This document shows positions 1 to 8,830 of a DNA stretch of 64,000 bases, one piece after another. The first letter of the stretch is position 1; each line of letters begins with the position of its first letter. The notes under the pieces are model-generated. The model worked only from the letters and a program-made list of their open reading frames with translations. It did no database searches and had not been told where the DNA came from. The DNA lies in contig JACKEN010000014.1 in assembly GCA_020632995.1 (NCBI GenBank), forward strand, positions 117,974 through 181,973. Reading direction: 5' to 3'. The translations under genes and the position numbers were made by a program. The stretch comes from Deltaproteobacteria bacterium. GTDB taxonomy: Bacteria; Myxococcota; Kuafuiibacteriia; Kuafuiibacteriales; Kuafuiibacteriaceae.

Positions 1-432
1 GGTGGGCGGCGGCATCACCGCCGCGGGCGGAGGCACCGGGGCAGGGGCCGGCTGTGGCCGGTCGTCCGGCCGGAGGGTCGGCACCTCCTCCCCGGGGAAG
101 GCCGGCAGGGCGGGTTGCGGCGCGCCGGCGTGCGTCGGCAGGACCTCCTCGATCACCTTGTCGAGGAGGCTCCGCACGTCATCCGCGCTGTCCCCTCGTC
201 GCAGCGACTCCGGCGACGGCGCAGGCTCGGGCGGAGGCACGGGCTCGGGCTTACGCCGCAGCGAGCTCCGCTTCGCGTATGCGCCGGGCGACGCGGCGAA
301 CTCGGTGAAGGCCTCGGACCCCGGGTCGTCCTCGTCGGGACCCTCGAGCTGATCCCAGAGCTCGCCCCAGGCATCGTCCTTCCCCTTCGCCGCCTTGGGC
401 TGCTCGGCCGGCTTGTCCCTCCTGAAGGCCAA
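1..432 (-). CDS. Hypothetical protein, C-terminus beyond window (partial)
   Basis: An open frame runs leftward off the window edge from a possible TTG start at 432 and begins LAFRRDKPAEQPK. It has a charged, acidic stretch (KGKDDAWGELWDQLEG, then a run rich in Asp, Glu, Pro and Gly), a Pro/Glu linker, a short helical block (DDVRSLLDKVIEEVLPTHA) and then Pro/Ala-rich sequence to the edge. The amino-acid pattern looks like a real low-complexity protein. The competing minus frame over 251-1120 is Gly/Arg-rich noise. The gene follows the Ser/Thr kinase on the same strand after about 50 nt and may share its transcript. No Shine-Dalgarno is clear, so the start is uncertain. The family is not recognised. 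Confidence 0.55.
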   Translation of the reverse strand, partial: MAFRRDKPAEQPKAAKGKDDAWGELWDQLEGPDEDDPGSEAFTEFAASPGAYAKRSSLRRKPEPVPPPEPAPSPESLRRGDSADDVRSLLDKVIEEVLPTHAGAPQPALPAFPGEEVPTLRPDDRPQPAPAPVPPPAAVMPPPT

Positions 433-483
433 CGGGGGGAAGGTACTTTGTGAGCGGGGGCGGTGAAAAGGTGGGCAGCCGCG

Positions 484-2067
484 CTAGTCGCCATACACGT
501 ACTTGCGGAGCTTCGCCTCTAGCATACCGATCCGGCGGGCCACCGAGATGAAGCGGGCCTCGGTGCGCGCCTCCTTGGCCTGCACCCGCAGCTCGAAGTA
601 GCCCCGCTCCACCTCCTCGAGGAGCACCGGGGGCACCTCCCGGCGAGCGCCGCGCATCGACTTCATCAGCCGATCGAGGCGCGCCTCGAGGATCGCGGGG
701 GTGAGGGCCACCTTCTCCACCGCCGGCGTGAGGTCCTGCAGCGCGTCCACCGCCCGCGCGGTCTGCTTGCGCCCCTTGGCGCGCCGCCAGGCCCGGTACG
801 GGCGCTTGGTCTCGGGCAGGCCCGAGATGTCGGCGTGGGTGAGGCCGCGCCGGGACAAGGTGCTCGTGAGCTCCCGCTCGAGGCGCTCCTGCTGGGCCGA
901 GCTCCCGGTGCCCCGGGACGGCGTGGCGCGGGGTGGAGGTGGCGTCGGCGGTGGGCTCGGCGGGGGTGTCACCACCCCGGTCAGCTCCGGGCCGGGCGCC
1001 GGAGCGACCTCCGCTACCTGGAGGGGCTCCACCTCCACCACGCTGGGGGCCCTCGGCCGGGTCGCGATGAGGGCCACCGCGGCGGCCACCGCCAGGCTCC
1101 CCGCCGCGGCCCAGACCCACCAGGGTCGGGGCGCCGGGGGCGGAGCAGGCGGCGGGGGCGGGTCGTCCAGCCAGCGCACCACGTCGGCCGCGCTCTGGGG
1201 GCGCCGCTCGGGGGTCTTGGCCAGGAGCGCCTCGATCAGGCGCTCCACCCCGCCCAGGGGCGGCGGGCGCGGCGCGGCCTCGGTGGCCTGCTTCACCAGG
1301 ACGTCCGCCGCGCTCTGCCCGGTGAAGGGCGGGGCGCCGGTCGCCATCTCGTACATCATGACCCCCAGGGCGTAGAGGTCGACGGCGGGGGTGACCTCGC
1401 CGCCCAGCACCACCTCGGGCGCCATGTAGCGGGGGGTACCCATCAGGTGGTTCTGGCCGGTGAGCTGCTGGGCCTCGGGGCCCTGGTCGTCGAGGCGCAC
1501 GATCCCGAAGTCCACCAGCTTGGGGATCTCGGCCGCGCCCTCCCGCACGATCCGGACGTTGGAGGGCTTCACGTCCCGGTGGATCAGGCGCTTGGCGTGG
1601 GCCTCCTCCAGGCCGAGCGCGACCCCGCGGGCGATGGCGATCAGGCGCTCGGCCGGCAGCGGGGCCTCGGTGGCGATGACCTCGGCCAGGTCTCGGCCGG
1701 GGAGGTACTCCATCACGAGGGCGCAGAGCCCCTCGGAGGTGGTGACGAAGTCCACGACCGAGACGATGTTCGTGTGCCGGATGCGGGACAGCGCGTCGGC
1801 CTCCCGGGTGAAGCGCTCCACCAGCTTCCGATCCGCTGCCATCTCGGCGTGGAGGACCTTCACCGCGAAGTCGCGATCCAAGGAGAGCGGACGTGCGCGG
1901 TATACCGACCCCATCGCGCCGCGCCCCAACAGGGCGTCCACCTGGTACCGACCCAGGACGTGCCCGATCAGCGGGTCCAGGTCGGTCTCGTACAGGGGCG
2001 AGCCGTCCAGGGGGCAGAACTCCAGCGGCGCGAGGACCGTCGACCGGCAGCTCGGGCAGGCGCGCAT
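484..2067 (-). CDS. Ser/Thr protein kinase with N-terminal Cys ribbon and membrane anchor
   Basis: A 527-residue Hanks-type kinase. Residues 4-22 carry CPSC...FCPLDG, a short zinc-ribbon-like motif often seen at the N-terminus of myxobacterial kinases. The catalytic domain (about 40-300) is intact: glycine loop GRGAMGSVY (48-56), Lys70 in AVKVLH, HRDVKPSN (163-170), DFG (187-189) and APE (216-218). A Pro-rich linker precedes one membrane segment near 316-336 (WWVWAAAGSLAVAAAV). The roughly 190-residue remainder is a Pro-rich stretch followed by a charged, probably helical domain of unknown fold. A cytosolic kinase tethered to the inner membrane is inferred. The substrate is not identifiable. 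It is divergent from the secreted-protein gene at 2155. Confidence 0.93.
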   Translation of the reverse strand: MRACPSCRSTVLAPLEFCPLDGSPLYETDLDPLIGHVLGRYQVDALLGRGAMGSVYRARPLSLDRDFAVKVLHAEMAADRKLVERFTREADALSRIRHTNIVSVVDFVTTSEGLCALVMEYLPGRDLAEVIATEAPLPAERLIAIARGVALGLEEAHAKRLIHRDVKPSNVRIVREGAAEIPKLVDFGIVRLDDQGPEAQQLTGQNHLMGTPRYMAPEVVLGGEVTPAVDLYALGVMMYEMATGAPPFTGQSAADVLVKQATEAAPRPPPLGGVERLIEALLAKTPERRPQSAADVVRWLDDPPPPPAPPPAPRPWWVWAAAGSLAVAAAVALIATRPRAPSVVEVEPLQVAEVAPAPGPELTGVVTPPPSPPPTPPPPRATPSRGTGSSAQQERLERELTSTLSRRGLTHADISGLPETKRPYRAWRRAKGRKQTARAVDALQDLTPAVEKVALTPAILEARLDRLMKSMRGARREVPPVLLEEVERGYFELRVQAKEARTEARFISVARRIGMLEAKLRKYVYGD

Positions 2068-2154
2068 CCGGGGAGGAGCCTAACCCGCTTGGGGGGTCGG
2101 GCGTAGGTCCGACGATCGGCCTGTCACGGCTGGAGCCGGGTTCACACTCAGCTC

Positions 2155-3009
2155 ATGGTGGATCCCATGCAAGCTGTCGCCCTGGTGGTGCCGCTCACCC
2201 TCCTGGCTGGTAGCGCCCTCGGGGCCACGCCGGTGGTCCCGGGCGAGGTGTACCCGGCCGGCACCCGGGTGGCGTTCCCCAGCCTCGGCCTGTCCTTCGT
2301 GATCCCCGACGCCTTCCAGGGCGGCCTGTCCCCGAACGGCTCGGTCTTCCTCATGGGCTCGGACTCGGAGCAGGGCCTGGTGGTGGGGCTGGCCGACGAG
2401 GGCGTCACCGCCGACGCGCTGGTGGAGGAGCTCTCGCGCCCCATCCCGATCGATGCGTCCACCAGCTTGCAGCCGTCCGGACGGGCGAAGCAGAAGGGCG
2501 CCGAGGTGAGCAACCGCTACTCGGTGCGGGGCGACCGCGGCTTCGCGGGGTGGGCCAGGGCGCGGCTCTTCGAGGGGGGCGTAGCGGTGGCCTTCATCTC
2601 CCTCGCCCCAGACGCGAAGGCGGCGCGGCGCCGCCTCGACGCGGTGTTCGACGGCCTCCAGGTCCTCCCGAAGCCGAGGCCCGGGGCCAGCGCGAGCCCG
2701 TGGGCGGCGCGCCTGGCGGGCAACACGCTGACCTACATGAAGACGAAGAACGGCTTGTCCACCAAGTTGCACTTTCAGCTCTGCCCGGACGGCCGCTTCC
2801 TGTACTCGGGCTCCGACGGCTACCTCTCGGGCGGGTTCTCGGCCTCCGGCCGGAGCAGCGACCAGGGCACGTGGAGCTTGGAGGGCGACACCCTGACCTT
2901 CACCTGGGCCGACGGCAGCGTCGACCGCCGCACCCTCACCGCGGACGGTGGCAAGACCTTCCTGAACGGGGTGCGGTGGTTCGTCGAGTCCGGGACGAGC
3001 TGCAACTGA
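2155..3009 (+). CDS. Secreted protein of unknown function with lipocalin-like C-terminus
   Basis: A 284-residue protein with a hydrophobic signal sequence (VALVVPLTLLAGSALG) and a likely cleavage near residue 24. The second half (about 180-284) contains LCPDGRFLYSG, GTWSLEGDTLTFTW and a C-terminal Cys, a pattern common in small lipocalin-like or META-like beta-barrel domains of exported proteins. That fold is inferred, not proven. Two starts are possible, ATG 2155 or ATG 2167. The second has GGTGGA a few bases upstream and gives a more typical signal peptide. Its stop lies 4 nt from the stop of the convergent hybrid kinase. No enzymatic motif is visible. Confidence 0.75.
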   Translation: MVDPMQAVALVVPLTLLAGSALGATPVVPGEVYPAGTRVAFPSLGLSFVIPDAFQGGLSPNGSVFLMGSDSEQGLVVGLADEGVTADALVEELSRPIPIDASTSLQPSGRAKQKGAEVSNRYSVRGDRGFAGWARARLFEGGVAVAFISLAPDAKAARRRLDAVFDGLQVLPKPRPGASASPWAARLAGNTLTYMKTKNGLSTKLHFQLCPDGRFLYSGSDGYLSGGFSASGRSSDQGTWSLEGDTLTFTWADGSVDRRTLTADGGKTFLNGVRWFVESGTSCN

Positions 3010-3013
3010 GCTT

Positions 3014-4816
3014 TCAGTTCGTGGTGGCGGCACGGCCGGCCATCAGGACGCTGAGCGCGTCTACCAGGGCCTGGCTGCGATAGGGCTTGGCGATGAAGGC
3101 GAGGTTGGGGTCCTGCTCCTGCTGCCAGGGCCACTCCGGGGGCCGGCCGCTGCTGAGCAGGATCGGGACCTCCGGGTCGTGGGCCCGCACCGCGCGGTAG
3201 AGGGCGCGGCCGCCCAGCTTGGGCATCGCGAGATCCATGAGCACGCACGACCACGGCTCCGGATGGGCGAGCAGGGACATCGCCGCCTCGCCGTCCTCGG
3301 CCACCGCCACGTCGAAGCCCAGGCGGCCGAGGAGGCGCTTGGCGAGGGTGCGGATCAGCTCCTCGTCGTCCACCACCAGGATCTGGCCGCCCGCCCCGAT
3401 GGTCTGGGGCTGGACCGGTGGCCCGGCCAGGCTCGACGTCGCCGACCGCGTGCTGGCGGGGAGCAGGATCTCGAAGGTGGTGCCCCGCTCCGGCGCCGAG
3501 TCCACGTGGATCTCGCCTCCGTGCGCGCGCACGATGCCCAGCACCGCGGCCATGCCCAGGCCGTGCCCGCCCGCCTTGGTGGTGAAGAAGGGATCGAAGA
3601 TGTGGGCCTGGACCTCGGGCGACATGCCGCAGCCGCTGTCCTGCACCCGGAGCCGCCAGGCGGCAGCGTGCTCGAGCTTGCCGGGCTCGACCACCAGCCC
3701 GATCCGGCCTGGCCGGTCGCCGATGGCCTGAGCCGCGTTCGTCACCAGGTTCATGATCACCTGGCGGAGCTGGGTGGCGTCGGCCTGCACCACCGCCGCG
3801 CGCTCCGGGAGCGCGACCTCGACCTTGACGCTCCGCGGGATGACCGCGGTCAACAGCGCCAGCATCTCGTGGAGCAGGCGGCCGAGGTCCACTGGCGCGA
3901 GCGTGTACTCGTTTCGCCCGGCGTAGCTCAGCATCTGGTTGGCCAGCTCAGAGGCGCGCTGGGCCGCGACCTCGATCGCGAGGAGCAGGGGCTCGGCCGG
4001 GCCGTCGGCCCCCAGCTCGTCGCGGGCCAGGCTCGCGTTGCCCAGCACCCCCACCATGAGGTTGTTGAAGTCGTGGGCCACTCCGCCGGCCAACAGGCCC
4101 ACGCTCTCGAGCTTCTGGGCCTGGAGAAACTGGGCTTGCAGTCGCTCACGCTCCTGCCGGGCCTGGGCGCGCTCCGTCTCGATCTGCTGCCGACTCAGCG
4201 CGACCACCAGCTGCTGTGAGATGAGCTTCAGGGCCCAGATGTCCTGGGCCGAGGGCGGTATCACGCCCTCGTCACCAAAGGTGCCGGCGCCGAGCGCCCC
4301 CACGCGGCGGTCCAACAGGCGAAGAGGGACGTTGATGATGGTCCGGTTGCCCAGCAGGTCGACGATCTCGCGGTTCACCCGAGGATCGGTCTGGGCGTCG
4401 ATCACGATGGCGGGCTCCGCCGACGTCAAGACCTCTTGCATGTAGGCGTCGCCATCGGTGGGCAGCATGGAGATCTCGCGCACCACCACGTCGGCCTGGT
4501 CGGTCGCCACCAGGATGAGCTCCATCTCGGTGCCCGTCGGATTCAGCGGCATCACGTAGATCCAGCACTGCCGGTAGGGCGTGGTCTGGCGAACGGCCTC
4601 TCGCGTCAGCTGGGCCAGGGCGGCGCGGTCGGTGACCTGGTGCAGGCGAGAGGACCACCCGGAGAGGAAGTCCAGGATGGCCTCGCGGGCGCGCAACCGC
4701 CGGAGCTCGTCCGCCTCACCAGCCACGACGATCAGTATCTTTTGGGCCCTGGCGCTCGGCAAGGTGAGCCCGTTGGTGGGCGTCAACTCTCGGGCTGGTA
4801 CCTCGACTTGACCCAC
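3014..4816 (-). CDS. Hybrid sensor histidine kinase (GAF - HisKA - HATPase - receiver)
   Basis: About 600 residues with no membrane segment, so a soluble sensor. A GAF-like region spans about 45-210, followed by a coiled coil (212-240). The HisKA motif GGVAHDFNNLM contains His248, the expected phospho-acceptor. The ATPase domain shows the N-box with Asn360, DSGCGM (393-398), FFTTK and GHGLG. A C-terminal receiver (about 477-595) has Asp483/Asp484, phospho-acceptor Asp528 (LMDLAMP) and Lys577. No DNA-binding output is present. It lies directly after the aldo/keto reductase on the same strand. The numbering uses the GTG at 4816, which overlaps that gene by 34 nt. A TTG at 4786 would give a 4-nt TTGA overlap and is equally plausible. 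The signal sensed is unknown. Confidence 0.92.
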   Translation of the reverse strand: MGQVEVPARELTPTNGLTLPSARAQKILIVVAGEADELRRLRAREAILDFLSGWSSRLHQVTDRAALAQLTREAVRQTTPYRQCWIYVMPLNPTGTEMELILVATDQADVVVREISMLPTDGDAYMQEVLTSAEPAIVIDAQTDPRVNREIVDLLGNRTIINVPLRLLDRRVGALGAGTFGDEGVIPPSAQDIWALKLISQQLVVALSRQQIETERAQARQERERLQAQFLQAQKLESVGLLAGGVAHDFNNLMVGVLGNASLARDELGADGPAEPLLLAIEVAAQRASELANQMLSYAGRNEYTLAPVDLGRLLHEMLALLTAVIPRSVKVEVALPERAAVVQADATQLRQVIMNLVTNAAQAIGDRPGRIGLVVEPGKLEHAAAWRLRVQDSGCGMSPEVQAHIFDPFFTTKAGGHGLGMAAVLGIVRAHGGEIHVDSAPERGTTFEILLPASTRSATSSLAGPPVQPQTIGAGGQILVVDDEELIRTLAKRLLGRLGFDVAVAEDGEAAMSLLAHPEPWSCVLMDLAMPKLGGRALYRAVRAHDPEVPILLSSGRPPEWPWQQEQDPNLAFIAKPYRSQALVDALSVLMAGRAATTN

Positions 4817-5763
4817 TCTGCGTCGGCCGACGAGAGCGCCTCACCGACCTGGCACGCCGCTTCGGCTTGCCGACGGTTCCGCATGCCGAGGAGCACGCAC
4901 GCGGTGGGGCACCCGGTGAGCAAGGCGCCCACCACCCCGTGCAGGACCGGCTGGGGGTGGCCGGCGAAATGGCCGATCAGGGCGTCCCGGGCCTGCTTCA
5001 TCTGCTCGATCACCGCGGGGTCCTCGAAACCGGGCACGTTCCGGCGGAAGTCCCCCTCCTCGAAGCGGGTCGGGCGCTCGTACTTGCCGAGGAGGAGGCC
5101 GTGCTTCAGGGGCGAGAAGAAGGCGGCGCCGATGTCGTGCTCGCGCACCCAGGCCGCGAGCCCCGAGCTCTCCCAGGTGTCGTCCTGGACGTTTCGATAG
5201 GGCTGCACCACGTCCGGGTCGACGCGATCGATGAAGCGCATCATCCGGGCCGGGCTCCAGTCCGAGAGGCCGATGAAGCGGATCTTGCCCTCGGCCTGGA
5301 ACGCTCGGAGCTGCTCGAGCGCGGGCTCGAAGTGGCGGTCGTCCGGCCCGAAGTCGCAGTGGTGCAGGTAGTGCAGGTCGATGACGTCGGTCTTCAGGTT
5401 GCGGAGCGAGCGCTCCACCTGCCGGCGCATGTAGGTCGGGTGATAGTAGTGCCCGTGCGGGCCGGGATCCCAGCCGACCTTGGACGCGAGGAACACCTTC
5501 TCGCGGGGCACCCGGTCCCAGAGCTCGCCGATGAGCGTCTCGGCGTGGCCGTTGCCGTACACGTCGGCGGTGTCCCAGTGGTCGAGCCCGTGCTCGAACG
5601 CGTAGAGCAAGGCGTCTTGCGCATCCCCGTCGTCGTGCCCGCCCCACCCCACGCTGGTGCCGCCCGCGACGTTGGGACCGCCGTGGGCCCAGGTGCCCAC
5701 GCTGATGGAGGAGACCTCGACGCCGGTTCGCCCGAGCCTCACGCGCTTCGTTGATGAGACCAT
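4783..5763 (-). CDS. Aldo/keto reductase
   Basis: A 326-residue (beta/alpha)8 NADPH-dependent oxidoreductase. It opens with the family pattern RLGRTGVEVSSISVGTW. The catalytic tetrad is present: Asp64 and Tyr69 in DTADVYG, Lys95 in SKVGW and a His in YLHHCD (133-134). The cofactor-side motif IGLSDWSP is also seen. Length fits the family. It starts 28 nt after the RND pump gene on the same strand and overlaps the hybrid kinase, so it is probably in the efflux operon. The physiological carbonyl substrate cannot be read from sequence. Confidence 0.93.
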   Translation of the reverse strand: MVSSTKRVRLGRTGVEVSSISVGTWAHGGPNVAGGTSVGWGGHDDGDAQDALLYAFEHGLDHWDTADVYGNGHAETLIGELWDRVPREKVFLASKVGWDPGPHGHYYHPTYMRRQVERSLRNLKTDVIDLHYLHHCDFGPDDRHFEPALEQLRAFQAEGKIRFIGLSDWSPARMMRFIDRVDPDVVQPYRNVQDDTWESSGLAAWVREHDIGAAFFSPLKHGLLLGKYERPTRFEEGDFRRNVPGFEDPAVIEQMKQARDALIGHFAGHPQPVLHGVVGALLTGCPTACVLLGMRNRRQAEAACQVGEALSSADAEWVKSRYQPES

Positions 5764-5791
5764 GCCCCGGGTTGTGGCATGGGCCGCGCCC

Positions 5792-8700
5792 TCACGCCAG
5801 GTGCAGGCGCTTCAGGAACCAGCCGTAGACGTCCTCGATGACGCAGATGGTGGTGGGGAGCATGATCGAGGTGAGGAAGGTGGAGACGGCCAGCCCGCCC
5901 ATGATCACGAGGGCGATGGAGTAGTAGTAGATCCCGCCGAGCGACGGCTTCTGGATCACCATCGGGAGCAGGCCGAGCAGGGTGGTCATGGCGGTCATGA
6001 GGATGGGGCGCAGGCGCTCCCGCCCGCCCCGGAGCATCGCCTCTCGGCGGGGCACGCCCTGGCGGCGGTAGGTGTTGATGTGCTCCACCATCACGATGCC
6101 GTTGTTGACCACGATCCCGATGAGGAGGAGCAGGCCCACCGCGGCCGGCTGATCGAAGTCGGTGTCCGAGATGTAGAGGCTCCAGAACGCGCCCGAGAGC
6201 GCGAAGGGGAGCGCCACCATCAGCGCGATGGCCTGCAGGATCGACTCGAAGAGGCCGGCCATGACCCCGAAGATGAGCAAGAGGGCGAGCAGGAGGTTCT
6301 CGAGGAACTCCTGGGACTTCTCCTTGCGCTCCTGCTGCCAGCGCCCGAACGTCCAGGTGTAGCCGTAGGGGAACTTCATGGAGTCCATGCTGGCCTTCAC
6401 CGCCGCCATGTAGTCCTCCTTGGTCCCGTCCTCGTAGCGGGCGCCTACCCAGACGCTGGTCAGGCGCTGGTCGCGCTGGATCCGCTGGGGGCCTCGGCGC
6501 TGGTGGAAGTCCGCGAGCGCGGCGAGGGGCACGGTCTCGCCGTCGCCGGTCTTGAGCTTGAGGTCCCGCAGCTGCTCCAGGGTCTCGTTCTCCTGGTCGT
6601 CGAGGAGCATCCACATCTCGCGCTCGCCCGAGTCGGTGCGGTAGCGGGGCAGGCGCAACCCGCGGTAGGTCAGGCCCACCACCTGCGCAGGCTGGGTTGC
6701 GGGGATGTCGTAGCGGGCCAGCAAATCCCGGTCGAGGCTCACGTGGAGCTCCTGCCCGCCCTGCTGGGCCGAGGTGAAGCTGTCGACGAGCCCGTCGATC
6801 TGGTCCACCCGCGCCTTGGCCTCCTCCGCGAGGTCGGCCAGGGTCTCGGAGTCGTCGCCGACCAGCTGAAAGGCCACCTTCTTGCCCGCGTCGGGGCGCC
6901 AGTCGTGGCCCTGCTCGCTCACCTCGAGCTTCACGCCGGCGATCTCGGGCAGGTTCTCGCGCAGCTTCTTCCGCACGAAGGCGAGGCTCTCCTCGTTCGC
7001 CTCGCCCTCCTTGAGGTAGATGCGCACGAGGGCGAACTCGTTGGCCCAGAACGCGTAGATCGAGCGCGCCTTCAGCTCGTCCCGCATCGGCTCGAAGTGG
7101 TTCTCGACCTGGCGGACGATCTCCTCCTTCTTGGCCAGGCTCAGCGACTCGCTGAAGAAGAAGCCGACCTGCGCGAACATCTCGGCCTCGCCCGCGTCGA
7201 AGTTCTGGTCGACCTTCGAGTAGGGCCAGGCGGCGGAGGCGAAGATGGCGGTGGCGACGAGCGGGGTGAGCCACCAACGCTTGAGGTTGATGTCCAGCAG
7301 GCGCACGTAGCGGTCCTCGAGCCAGAGCATCAGGCGCCCGCGGGGGCTGGGGGCGCGGTGGATGAACCAGGAGGTGGCGAGCGGGATCAGGGTCTGGCTG
7401 ATGAAGAGCGAGGCGAGCAGGGTGATGCACACCGTGATCGCGAGCTCCTTCAGGATGAGGTTCAGCTCGCTCGGGCGGCTGAACACCAGGGGGAGGAACA
7501 CGATCACCGAGGTGATGGTGGCCGCGGTGACCGCCACCGCAACCTCTCTTGCGCCGTGGAGCGAGGCGGTGCGGCGGTCCTCGCCCGCCTCGGCGTGGCG
7601 GAAGATGTTCTCCATCACCACCACCGCGTTGTCGACCAGCATGCCCACGCCCACGATGAGGCCGAGGAGGGTGAGGGTGTTGAGGCTCTTGCCCTGCAGC
7701 CACACCAGGCCGCAGGTCACGAGGAGCGAGAACGGGATGCAGAGCACCGAGACCAGGGTGCTGCTCAGGCGGCGGAGGAAGCCGTAGAGGATGAGCGACG
7801 CCAACAGGGCCCCGAAGATGCCGGTCCACGCGAGGTCGCCCAGGGTCTTCTTGATCTCCTTGCCCTGGCTGAACCACACCAGGAAGTTCACCCCCTGCAG
7901 CTCGGGGTCGTCGGCCATCTCGGCGATGCGCCGCTCCAGCGCCTCGTTGACCTCGATGGTGTTGGCGTTGGACTCCTGCGAGACGGTGATGCCGATCGCG
8001 AAGTCGCCGTCGAGGTGGCGCCCGTACTCGAGCGGCGGCTCCTCGTACTCGACGTCGGCCACGTCGGACAGGCGCAGGCCGTCGCCGCGCAGGGGCAGGG
8101 CCTTGATCTGATCGATGCTGGCGAGGGTGGCCACCACCCGGATCGAGAAGCGCCGCTGATCGTCGGCCACCCGGCCCACCGAGCGATCGAAGTTCCCGTT
8201 CTGCAGCACCCGGGCCACGTCGCGCACGTCGACCCCGTGGTGCTCGAGCGCCTCGGGGCGCAGGTTGATGCGCACCTGCTTGGGCTGCACGCCGTCGAGG
8301 CGCACCTGCGCCACACCAGGGATGCGCTGGAGCGGGCGCACGATCTTGCGCTCCAAGAGGTCGTAGCTCTCGGAGAGGTTGTAGGGCGACGAGAGGCGCC
8401 CCTCGAGGATCGGCGAGTCGGCCTGCCGCGAGTCCCAGTTGGGCGCGACGGTGATGTCGCCGATGTCGTCGGGGAGGTCGGCCCTGATGCGGTCGAGGCG
8501 CTCCCACGCCTCGACCCGGGCCAGGTGCATGTCCGTGCTCCAGCTGAGCTGCAGGCCCACCACGCAGCCGGTCTGGTCCACGAAGGACCACATGCTGGTG
8601 AGGCCCCGCACCGTGCCCAGGGCCTCCTCGACCGGGCGCACCACCATGCGCTCGATCTGATCCGGGGAGGCCTCGGGGTAGGGCACCCGCACGAAGAGCT

Positions 8701-8830
8701 CCGGCCGCACGATCTCGGGCATGAAGGCGAGGGGGAGCCGGAACAGCGACACCGTTCCGAGGACGGTGAGGCTCACGATCAGCATCAGGGTCGTGACCCT
8801 GCGCTTCACCGCCAGATCCGGCAGCGACAT
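5792..8830 (-). CDS. RND-family efflux transporter, second pump subunit
   Basis: A 1012-residue inner-membrane resistance-nodulation-division transporter. TM1 lies near residues 13-30, followed by a large periplasmic loop, a TM2-6 block (about 335-520), a second periplasmic loop and a C-terminal membrane block. The TM4 proton-relay segment is VGVGMLVDNAVVVMEN: Asp400 is kept but the neighbouring position is Asn401 rather than the Asp of AcrB. Its ATG overlaps the stop of the upstream pump gene (TGATG), so the two are translationally coupled. Two distinct RND subunits with one adaptor suggest a mixed trimer of the MdtBC type, which is an inference. Substrate range is unknown. Confidence 0.95.
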   Translation of the reverse strand: MSLPDLAVKRRVTTLMLIVSLTVLGTVSLFRLPLAFMPEIVRPELFVRVPYPEASPDQIERMVVRPVEEALGTVRGLTSMWSFVDQTGCVVGLQLSWSTDMHLARVEAWERLDRIRADLPDDIGDITVAPNWDSRQADSPILEGRLSSPYNLSESYDLLERKIVRPLQRIPGVAQVRLDGVQPKQVRINLRPEALEHHGVDVRDVARVLQNGNFDRSVGRVADDQRRFSIRVVATLASIDQIKALPLRGDGLRLSDVADVEYEEPPLEYGRHLDGDFAIGITVSQESNANTIEVNEALERRIAEMADDPELQGVNFLVWFSQGKEIKKTLGDLAWTGIFGALLASLILYGFLRRLSSTLVSVLCIPFSLLVTCGLVWLQGKSLNTLTLLGLIVGVGMLVDNAVVVMENIFRHAEAGEDRRTASLHGAREVAVAVTAATITSVIVFLPLVFSRPSELNLILKELAITVCITLLASLFISQTLIPLATSWFIHRAPSPRGRLMLWLEDRYVRLLDINLKRWWLTPLVATAIFASAAWPYSKVDQNFDAGEAEMFAQVGFFFSESLSLAKKEEIVRQVENHFEPMRDELKARSIYAFWANEFALVRIYLKEGEANEESLAFVRKKLRENLPEIAGVKLEVSEQGHDWRPDAGKKVAFQLVGDDSETLADLAEEAKARVDQIDGLVDSFTSAQQGGQELHVSLDRDLLARYDIPATQPAQVVGLTYRGLRLPRYRTDSGEREMWMLLDDQENETLEQLRDLKLKTGDGETVPLAALADFHQRRGPQRIQRDQRLTSVWVGARYEDGTKEDYMAAVKASMDSMKFPYGYTWTFGRWQQERKEKSQEFLENLLLALLLIFGVMAGLFESILQAIALMVALPFALSGAFWSLYISDTDFDQPAAVGLLLLIGIVVNNGIVMVEHINTYRRQGVPRREAMLRGGRERLRPILMTAMTTLLGLLPMVIQKPSLGGIYYYSIALVIMGGLAVSTFLTSIMLPTTICVIEDVYGWFLKRLHLA

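Noticed and set aside
5739..8591. 950-codon minus-strand frame overlapping the second RND gene
   Set aside because: Frame-shifted shadow, Pro/Arg/Gly-rich without membrane segments.
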